A DNA stretch of 38,286 nt, from NCBI GenBank assembly GCA_903876865.1, contig CAIRBY010000756.1, positions 1 to 38,286 of the forward strand. Direction: 5' to 3'. A program made the translations under genes and the position numbers. The notes beneath the pieces are model-generated. The model was not told the DNA's origin. It made no database searches and saw only the letters and a program-made list of their open reading frames with translations. This document shows, in pieces, positions 22,714-28,215 of this stretch. Position 1 is the stretch's first letter; each line of letters starts with the position of its first letter. Source of the DNA: an uncultured Acidobacteriia bacterium (lineage in GTDB: Bacteria; Acidobacteriota; Terriglobia; Bryobacterales; Bryobacteraceae).

Positions 22714-23691
22714 GTGCCAACTGGCGTAATTCACATCGATACGGCGCTCAGCAATCTGAGCATCGCGTACAAGAACGGCGCGGCGATCGCGCGGCAGGTG
22801 CTGCCGCCGTTCCCGAGCGCGAAGAAGAGCAACATCGTGTACAAATACGGTTCGGAGCTGTTTCTGAGCCAGGACGATCTGCGCGCATCCGGCGCGGAGG
22901 CGAAGGATAGCACCTGGAAGGTGGGCACGGTGAAGTACGCCTGCAGCGGTCATGCGCTGAAGGACAAGTGCCCGCGCGACAACGAGAACAACGCGGACCC
23001 GGCGCTGGATCTGATGCGGGACACCACCACGGTGCTCTCGAACAAGATCGCGGTGAATGAGGAAGTGGCCACGGTGGCGGCGCTGGTGGCGGGAATCACG
23101 GGCGGTTATGTGCAGGACCAGGCGGCGACGCCGTGGAACTCGCCGGACGTGGACCCGTACAAGATGCTGAAGACGTGGATCGACGCGGTGAACCTGGCGT
23201 GCGGATCCAAGCCGAATTCGCTGACGTTGAGCGGACCGGTGTGGACGGCGGTGAGGGTGAATCCGAACGTCGTGGGCCTGGTGACGGGCGCGCCGGCGAT
23301 CACGAACGCGGGCGTTTCGACGGCGCAGTTCGCGGAGCTGCTGGAACTGGACGAAGTGCTGGTGGGCCGGATGGTGTACAACACGGCGCCGGGCGCGGCG
23401 AACCAGTGGATCTGGGGGCAGAAGGCGCTGTTGCAGTACAAGGACCCGAATCCGGGGCTGCGCACGCTGAGCCTGGGCTATACGCCGGTGTGGACGGATG
23501 CGCTGGCGGCGGTGAGCGGACTGGACAAGGTGCCGGGCATGGCCGGGCAGGGCGACCAGTTCGTGCAGACGTATTTCTGGGAGCCGGAGATTGCCGATTA
23601 CGTGGTGGTGCACAGCTACTACGACAAGGAAATCTGGGCTCCGGAGTGCGGCATTCTGTTCACGGGCTGCCTGGGGACGGCGAACGCGTAG
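22714..23691 (+). CDS. Probable major capsid protein
   Basis: 325 aa from GTG 22714. The position after protease and decoration protein, the size and the composition fit a head shell protein of HK97-like fold. Segments such as SNIVYKYGSELFLSQDD, LDLMRDTTTVLSNKIAVNEE and IADYVVVHSYYDKEIWAPEC look like the E-loop/spine and P-domain parts of phage capsid proteins. It is not a close match to Mu gpT in my reading. Flanking hairpins on both sides support high, separately controlled expression. Confidence 0.78.
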   Translation: MPTGVIHIDTALSNLSIAYKNGAAIARQVLPPFPSAKKSNIVYKYGSELFLSQDDLRASGAEAKDSTWKVGTVKYACSGHALKDKCPRDNENNADPALDLMRDTTTVLSNKIAVNEEVATVAALVAGITGGYVQDQAATPWNSPDVDPYKMLKTWIDAVNLACGSKPNSLTLSGPVWTAVRVNPNVVGLVTGAPAITNAGVSTAQFAELLELDEVLVGRMVYNTAPGAANQWIWGQKALLQYKDPNPGLRTLSLGYTPVWTDALAAVSGLDKVPGMAGQGDQFVQTYFWEPEIADYVVVHSYYDKEIWAPECGILFTGCLGTANA

Positions 23692-23697
23692 CGGGTT

Positions 23698-23717
23698 GGC
23701 AGGCGGAAACGCCTGCC
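23698..23717. repeat. Short palindromic repeat, copy B (GNRA-capped hairpin after the capsid gene)
   Basis: GGCAGGCG (23698-23705) and CGCCTGCC (23710-23717) pair perfectly around GAAA, a GNRA tetraloop. No U-run follows, so it is more likely an RNA-stabilising hairpin or REP-like element than a terminator. It is related to copy A at 21033-21050. Confidence 0.6.
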
Positions 23718-23733
23718 CCACTTGGAGAAAACG

Positions 23734-24171
23734 ATGACGAAAACGACGATGAAACTTGCGATGGTCCTGGCGCTGCTGCTGAGCTGTGGCGCATGGGGGG
23801 CGGGCACTCCGGCCGTCACGGCGCTGACGAGCACGGGTTCCCTGACGGCGGTCTATTCGAGCGCCTGCACCACGGCAACTTGTGTGGTGGTACCGATGAA
23901 CGCACTGGCGAATTCGGAGACGTGGCAGATCACGGGCACGTTCACGGGCACGGTGACGTTTGAGGCTACGGTGGACGGGACGAACTGGGTGGCGGCATCG
24001 GTGGTACCGGTGGGCGCGACGCGTACGCTGACGACGACGGCAACGGCCGCGGGCGTGTGGCAGATGAATACGACGGGCTTCGCCTATGTGCGGGTGCGCT
24101 GTTCGGCATTCACGAGTGGAACGATCGTGGTGACGGGCAAGCGCGCGGGCGCCGTGCCTCCGGCGCAGTAG
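23734..24171 (+). CDS. Exported Ig-like protein in the head module
   Basis: 145 aa; ATG 23734 is chosen over TTG 23722 because GGAG lies at the right distance. It starts with a Sec signal (KLAMVLALLLSCGAWGAG), and the mature part has GTFTGTVTFEATVDGTNWVA, VPVGATRTLTTTAT and GFAYVRVRCSAFTSGTIVVT, a beta-sandwich pattern common in phage virion and decoration proteins. The signal peptide is unexpected for a head-associated protein and links it to the cassette at 12.0-15.4 kb. Confidence 0.7.
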   Translation: MTKTTMKLAMVLALLLSCGAWGAGTPAVTALTSTGSLTAVYSSACTTATCVVVPMNALANSETWQITGTFTGTVTFEATVDGTNWVAASVVPVGATRTLTTTATAAGVWQMNTTGFAYVRVRCSAFTSGTIVVTGKRAGAVPPAQ

Positions 24172-24180
24172 GACACGAGC

Positions 24181-24918
24181 ATGACGATCACTTCCATTTC
24201 GCCGTTGTCTGGACCCCCTGGCACAACGGTGACGATCACGGGGACCGGCTTCACGGCCGGTTCCCGTGTTTGCTGCCCGGCGGCGGTGGCAACGACGTAC
24301 GTTTCGGCGACGCAGGTGCAGGCGGAGATTCCGGCGAGCTTCCAAGGGCCGGACGGGACGAATGTGCTGGTCGCGGTATTCGTGGCGGGCGCGGATGGGA
24401 CGGCTACGAACGGGGTGTTGTTCACGGTGCAGATGCCGGCGGCGAAGCTGCAGACCTACACGACGCTGGACGCGGTGTGCAGCGAAGTGCCGGGCTTTGC
24501 GCGGGGCGGGCAGATCGCGGACGGGACGATCCAGCTGTGGATGAGTTCGGTGGCGCAGGTGATCAAGGGCGCGATGTTACGGCGCGGCTTGAGTCTGAGC
24601 CCCGCGGACTGGCAGCAGGCAGGGACGGACGGGACGATGGCTCCGGCAGAGGTGCTGGAACTGATCAACCGGATGGGCGCGGCGGCGCGCCTGGCGGCGG
24701 CGGTGGTGAGCCTGTTTGGAAACGCGGACGCGGCGTTCAGCAAGAACCTGAGCGCCGCGTACAAGGACGAACTGGCGCGACTGGAGGAAGGGGCGTACGA
24801 CAAGAGCTTCAAGCCGGCGGCGGCGACGATGGAGAGCGGTCCGCTACTGGCGTATGGAGACACGAGCCGGGCGGACGGGGATTCGAGCGCGGCGTTCACG
24901 AAGGAGAAGGTATTCTGA
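24181..24918 (+). CDS. IPT/TIG domain fused to a head-tail adaptor-like protein
   Basis: 245 aa. Residues 1-~83 are an IPT/TIG Ig-like domain (TSISPLSGPPGTTVTITGTG, ending GTATNGVLFTVQ). Residues ~90-245 are helical (YTTLDAVCSEVPGF, IQLWMSSVAQVIKGAMLRRG, AYKDELARLEEG) in the manner of gp6/gp36-type head-completion adaptors. The position after the capsid genes fits an adaptor. The Ig-like addition might project from the neck or aid surface binding. It overlaps the next ATG by one base. Confidence 0.7.
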   Translation: MTITSISPLSGPPGTTVTITGTGFTAGSRVCCPAAVATTYVSATQVQAEIPASFQGPDGTNVLVAVFVAGADGTATNGVLFTVQMPAAKLQTYTTLDAVCSEVPGFARGGQIADGTIQLWMSSVAQVIKGAMLRRGLSLSPADWQQAGTDGTMAPAEVLELINRMGAAARLAAAVVSLFGNADAAFSKNLSAAYKDELARLEEGAYDKSFKPAAATMESGPLLAYGDTSRADGDSSAAFTKEKVF

Positions 24919-25400
24919 TGAGCGATTTTTCGCAGACGACGTTGTTTGCGGCGATGGCGAACGTCATGGCCGGAGTGCAGCAGCAGGTGGCGCAACTGAA
25001 TGCGGCGATGCAGGCCGACTATCTGGTCACCTTCAACAATTGGGCGCAGCGGGTGCTGGCGGGGCAGACGCCGGAAGTGAATCCGCCGCAGCCGCCGAAC
25101 GCGTATGTGGTGGGGAGTTTCACGGATGCGACGAACGCGGCGGCGCAGTGGGCGTACCCGGTGGTGGGCACGCAGCCGGTATGCGTGATGCCTCCGTTGC
25201 CGGTGATGCCGGTGGTGGTAGCGGCGACGGCCGCGCCGGCGAGCACGGCTTCGGCGCAGGTGGGCAGCAAGCAAAATGTGCCGGTGGGCGACACAATGCC
25301 GGTGGGGTACAAGGCGACGGCGCCGGACGGAGCGGTATGGCAGAAGATGGCCAGCCTGACGCCGTTCGGGACGGCGTACTACTACGAGAGGGTGGCATAA
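24918..25400 (+). CDS. Hypothetical head-module protein
   Basis: 160 aa, ATG overlapping the previous stop. N-terminal helix (LFAAMANVMAGVQQQVAQLN, AAMQADYLVTFNNWAQRVLA), then a Pro-rich hinge (PEVNPPQPPNAYVV) and a small beta C-terminus (GYKATAPDGAVWQKMASLTP, YYYERVA). No Pfam-type family recognised; probably a structural or assembly protein. Confidence 0.6.
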   Translation: MSDFSQTTLFAAMANVMAGVQQQVAQLNAAMQADYLVTFNNWAQRVLAGQTPEVNPPQPPNAYVVGSFTDATNAAAQWAYPVVGTQPVCVMPPLPVMPVVVAATAAPASTASAQVGSKQNVPVGDTMPVGYKATAPDGAVWQKMASLTPFGTAYYYERVA

Positions 25401-25405
25401 CGGCG

Positions 25406-25591
25406 ATGAGCAAATTTCTGGTGTGGTTCAAGGGCTTCGCGGCGACGGTGATTGGCGGCGCGGTAGCGGGCGCGGCGCAGGCGGCGCAGGGTAGCGGCGT
25501 GACGGCATCGCAGGTGAAGGTGGCGGCGATCACGGGCGCGGTTTTGACGGTGGCTGCGTATTTTAAACAGGCACCGACGCAGGGGCAATAA
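25406..25591 (+). CDS. Small membrane protein, holin candidate
   Basis: 61 aa. FKGFAATVIGGAVAGAAQAA and VKVAAITGAVLTVAAYF suggest two short, Ala/Gly-rich membrane helices with a polar loop, the usual size of a class II holin. A basic start (MSKFLVWFKG) fits. No endolysin is next to it, so the holin idea remains tentative. Confidence 0.55.
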   Translation: MSKFLVWFKGFAATVIGGAVAGAAQAAQGSGVTASQVKVAAITGAVLTVAAYFKQAPTQGQ

Positions 25592-25596
25592 GGGAC

Positions 25597-25890
25597 ATGG
25601 ACAGGTTCGTGCTGGCGGCGATCATCGGGCTGGTAGTAGTGGTGCTGGGGACGGCGCTGGTGGGGACGTTTGGGACAGCGGGAGGCGCGGTTGAAGATAC
25701 TGTACGCGTTTGTGTTTGCTCTCGGGATTATGCAGTGGATTGCTGCAAATCCGGTAAGGTACGCGTCGCGGCATGGCCCGGGGTTTCTGGGGCCTGCAGC
25801 GGCCGATCTGGAGCCGAGGGTGATGATGGTGCCGGAGAGTTCGTTGAAGCGCTGGCGGGCGTGGAATCGCGGCTAAAGGGGAGTTTGTAG
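25597..25890 (+). CDS. Small membrane protein (long frame with doubtful C-terminus)
   Basis: 97 aa from ATG 25597. Residues 4-25 (FVLAAIIGLVVVVLGTALVG) are a clear membrane helix. After about residue 35 the composition (Cys, Arg, Gly) is that of an out-of-frame shadow, and another frame (25691-25876) there looks more protein-like. Either two overlapping genes, as in spanin pairs, or one gene with a frameshift. Confidence 0.45.
   Translation: MDRFVLAAIIGLVVVVLGTALVGTFGTAGGAVEDTVRVCVCSRDYAVDCCKSGKVRVAAWPGVSGACSGRSGAEGDDGAGEFVEALAGVESRLKGSL
25691..25876 (+). CDS. Small protein overlapping the preceding frame
   Basis: 61 aa from TTG 25691 with GGAGGCGCGG just upstream. KILYAFVFALGIMQWIAANP is an N-terminal hydrophobic segment, then RYASRHGPGFLGPAAADLEP and a basic tail (LKRWRAWNRG). 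Its amino-acid composition is more natural than that of the frame in which it is nested. Embedded genes of this kind occur with Rz/Rz1 spanins, but there is no lipobox here. Confidence 0.45.
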   Translation: MKILYAFVFALGIMQWIAANPVRYASRHGPGFLGPAAADLEPRVMMVPESSLKRWRAWNRG

Positions 25891-25891
25891 G

Positions 25892-26452
25892 ATGTTCCGG
25901 TTCCGGTTGGAAATAGCGGGCGAGGTGGCGATGGATCGCGGCATCGCCCGCTTTGCGGATGGGGTGGCGGACTACCGGCCGATCTGGCCTTCGATCGAGG
26001 AAGATTTCTACCTGCAGGTGAAGGATCAGTTCAAGACACAGGGGACGGAAGGCGGGGAGGCGTGGCAGGAGTTGAATCCGGAATATGCGCAGTGGAAGGA
26101 AGTGCATTACCCGGGCATGCCGATTCTGCAGCGGACGGGGGATTTGTACAACTCGCTGACGAGTTCGACGGACCCGAACGCGGTGTTGGTGGAAGGGCGG
26201 AAGAGTTTGACGCTGGGGTCGCGGGTACCCTACGGGATTTATCACCAGAGCAGCGAGCCGCGGACTTCGCATTTGCCGCGGCGGCCGGTGATTCAGTTAC
26301 CGGAGGCGTTTAAGCGGACGGTGATGCACCACATTCAGACGTACCTGGTGCAGGTGGCATCACAGAGCGGGTTCCGGCAGGGTTTGGGGCCGCTCGATGT
26401 GTCGCGGCTTTCGGGCAGTTTGATGCGGCAGGGCGGGTATTTTCAGCGATGA
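25892..26452 (+). CDS. Virion morphogenesis protein, Mu gpG-like
   Basis: 186 aa. WPSIEEDFYLQVKDQFKTQG, then EAWQELNPEYAQWKEVHYPG and ILQRTGDLYNSLTSSTDPNA have the pattern of the phage virion morphogenesis family (gpG/gp31 of Mu, tail completion S of P2), including the L-R/T-G-x-L-x-x-S segment. RVPYGIYHQSSEP and LPRRPVIQLPEAFKR follow as in that family. It acts in head-tail joining. It overlaps the next gene by four bases. Confidence 0.82.
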   Translation: MFRFRLEIAGEVAMDRGIARFADGVADYRPIWPSIEEDFYLQVKDQFKTQGTEGGEAWQELNPEYAQWKEVHYPGMPILQRTGDLYNSLTSSTDPNAVLVEGRKSLTLGSRVPYGIYHQSSEPRTSHLPRRPVIQLPEAFKRTVMHHIQTYLVQVASQSGFRQGLGPLDVSRLSGSLMRQGGYFQR

Positions 26453-26913
26453 GCGACGGCATTGGACCACAGTTTATCCGGGTAGTGATCGACGCGGTGC
26501 TCTCGCTGCTGACGGACTATACGCCGGCGATTCTGGCGGAGCTGAACCAGACGCCGTTCACGCGGTTTGGGCGGGCGTTCCGGGGGCAGGCGATGGCGGC
26601 GCCGGAGGTATGGGCGGAGCCGGTGAACACGACGCTGGACGACGAAGGGCAGAGCAGGCACCAGATTCACCAGGTCAAGGTGACGGTGGGGCTGGTGGGC
26701 GGCGATCCGGAGGCGTTGACGGACCTGGCGCTGGATTATGTGCGGGCCGTGGATCTGGCGATCGCGCAGAACGAAAAGACGTTCGATGCGCCGGTGCTGC
26801 GGATTTTTGTGAGGGAGCACAATTATGGGGCGCTGCGGGTGAAGGGCACGGGCTTCGCGGTGTTTCCCGAGGTGTTTTTGCTGGTAGAGACGGAGGAAGA
26901 CGCAAATGGGTAA
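26449..26913 (+). CDS. Neck/tail-terminator-like protein
   Basis: 154 aa, ATG overlapping the previous stop. An alpha-beta pattern typical of tail terminators: ALTDLALDYVRAVDLAIAQN, VKVTVGLVGGD and RVKGTGFAVFPEVFLLVETE. The place between the gpG-like and tail tube genes fits a tail-completion protein. Name by position and fold pattern only. Confidence 0.65.
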   Translation: MSDGIGPQFIRVVIDAVLSLLTDYTPAILAELNQTPFTRFGRAFRGQAMAAPEVWAEPVNTTLDDEGQSRHQIHQVKVTVGLVGGDPEALTDLALDYVRAVDLAIAQNEKTFDAPVLRIFVREHNYGALRVKGTGFAVFPEVFLLVETEEDANG

Positions 26914-27049
26914 GTTTCAAGTGACACTGCCGATCGACGTGGACGGCGTGACTCATCTGGCCGGTTCGGTGATCGAACTGGACGAAGACGTGGCGTTGGA
27001 ATACCGGCATGCGCTGATCGCGCTGCCGCAAACGGGAGAGGAGAAATAG
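26906..27049 (+). CDS. Small tail-module protein (DUF2635-like layout)
   Basis: 47 aa, ATG overlapping the end of the preceding gene. KFQVTLPIDVDGVTHLAGSV, then IELDEDVALEYRHALIALPQ is the pattern of the small acidic proteins encoded just before the tail tube or sheath in Mu-like phages. Reasonable but not certain. Confidence 0.6.
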   Translation: MGKFQVTLPIDVDGVTHLAGSVIELDEDVALEYRHALIALPQTGEEK

Positions 27050-27052
27050 AGC

Positions 27053-27652
27053 ATGGCGGGAACGGCAACAGCATATAGCGCGGCAACGATCCATCAGGGT
27101 CCGGCCGATATCTGGATCATCGGCGGGGGCTTGGTCGACTCAGCGACGCCGCAGCTGACGATTGCGACGGACGGGACTCCGGACGCGACGGTGCATCTGG
27201 CGAGCGTGCATCTGGGCTACACGGAAGCGGCGGTGATGATGGCGTATACGCCGAAGATCGTGGACATTACGGCGGACCAGGCGCCGGCGGCGATCGCGCG
27301 ATACGGCGAAGTCGAGAAGATGACGATTTCGGCGGAGTTGAAGCAGCTGGACCTTTCCATCCTGCAGCAGTGCGCGGGGATGGGAGTCTACAGCACGGCG
27401 GTCGGCTACACGCAGCTGACATTCGGCGGCATCACGGCCGTGCCGAGTGTGTGCGTGGCGATGATCTGCGCCAAGCGCGGGGCGGCGGGCAAGTTCATTG
27501 TGGGGGTGTTGTTCGCGGCAACGGGGCAGGCCGGATTGGGCATGAGCTTCGGGCGCGCGAAGAGCACGTTCAACAAGGTGGAGTTCGAGGGCCTGGCGGA
27601 TATGTCGCGGGTCAGCGGACGGCAGATTGGCGTCTACTACGTGACAAAGTAG
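27053..27652 (+). CDS. Major tail (tube) protein
   Basis: 199 aa with GGAGAGGAG upstream. DIWIIGGGLVDSATPQLTIA, DATVHLASVHLGYTEAAVMM and YGEVEKMTISAELKQLDLSI show the alternating beta pattern of siphophage tail tube proteins, which polymerise into rings around the tape measure. The size and the place immediately before the frameshifted chaperone gene support the call. No sheath gene accompanies it. Confidence 0.8.
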   Translation: MAGTATAYSAATIHQGPADIWIIGGGLVDSATPQLTIATDGTPDATVHLASVHLGYTEAAVMMAYTPKIVDITADQAPAAIARYGEVEKMTISAELKQLDLSILQQCAGMGVYSTAVGYTQLTFGGITAVPSVCVAMICAKRGAAGKFIVGVLFAATGQAGLGMSFGRAKSTFNKVEFEGLADMSRVSGRQIGVYYVTK

Positions 27653-27674
27653 GCGGGTGGGAACAGGGGGTTTT

Positions 27675-28205
27675 ATGAACGCGAGCGATTGGGAAAAAGC
27701 GGGACGGAAGAAGGCTGTGGAGGAGGCGGTGGAACTGGCGCTGCCGAGCGGGATGGTGATTCGGGCGCGGCGGCCGGACCCGGTGCAGGTGGCGATGTGG
27801 GGGCGGCTGCCGCTGCGCCTGGCGGGGATGGTGCAGGGCGAGGACGGGCGGCCGGGAATGCCGGCGGATGAGACGGTGGTGGCGGCGGTGGAGCTGGCGC
27901 GCGAGGTGCTGGTTTACTGCTGCGTGACGCCGCGGATCACGCTGACGCCGGCGGGGCCGGATGAGATTCATCCGAGCCATGTGCCGATGGACGATGTGCT
28001 GTTCATTTTGCGGTGGGCCCGAAGGGAGGAGGAGACCGAGACACTGCGCTCCTTTCGTGGAGGGTCCGCAACTGCTGTCTCTGGCATTCACGGCGAAGGC
28101 GTTCGGGCAGAGGCCGAGCGCGATGCTGGGGATCGAGGACCGGGTGATGGCACTGGAACTGGATCTGGCGGCGGCGACGGCGTTGAGTTTGCAAGAACGT
28201 TCTGA
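27675..28205 (+). CDS. Tail assembly chaperone, unshifted frame (G-like)
   Basis: 176 aa if read without a shift, from ATG 27675. The first ~127 residues (KKAVEEAVELALPSGMVIRA, LAREVLVYCCVTPRITLTPA, PMDDVLFILRWARREEETET) are well-behaved. After about LRSF the zero frame turns into a Gly/Asp/Arg-rich shadow, while the +1 frame becomes protein-like. This indicates a frameshift near 28053-28057. Tail chaperones lie between tube and tape measure and bind the tape measure during assembly. Confidence 0.7.
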   Translation: MNASDWEKAGRKKAVEEAVELALPSGMVIRARRPDPVQVAMWGRLPLRLAGMVQGEDGRPGMPADETVVAAVELAREVLVYCCVTPRITLTPAGPDEIHPSHVPMDDVLFILRWARREEETETLRSFRGGSATAVSGIHGEGVRAEAERDAGDRGPGDGTGTGSGGGDGVEFARTF

Positions 28206-28209
28206 GTAG
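28057..28209 (+). CDS. Tail assembly chaperone, frameshifted T-like extension
   Basis: 50 codons in the +1 frame relative to 27675-28205: FVEGPQLLSLAFTAKAFGQR, then PSAMLGIEDRVMALELDLAA and TALSLQERSE. TTT (28053-28055) followed by C would let tRNA-Phe slip forward to TTC, giving RSFVEGPQ. A -2 slip would reach the same frame. There is no good ribosome site for an independent start, so a G-T fusion is more likely than a separate gene. Known analogues are lambda gpG/gpGT and the -2 shift reported for Mu. Confidence 0.55.
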   Translation: MEGPQLLSLAFTAKAFGQRPSAMLGIEDRVMALELDLAAATALSLQERSE

Positions 28210-28215
28210 GGGCTT

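Noticed and set aside
22583-22729. 48-codon frame in the capsid leader
   Set aside because: Arg-rich, coincides with nested hairpins and overlaps the capsid start; more likely structured RNA than a gene.
22630-24345. 571-codon minus-strand frame opposite the capsid gene
   Set aside because: Arg/His-rich antisense frame caused by GC-rich third positions; the plus-strand capsid gene explains the region.
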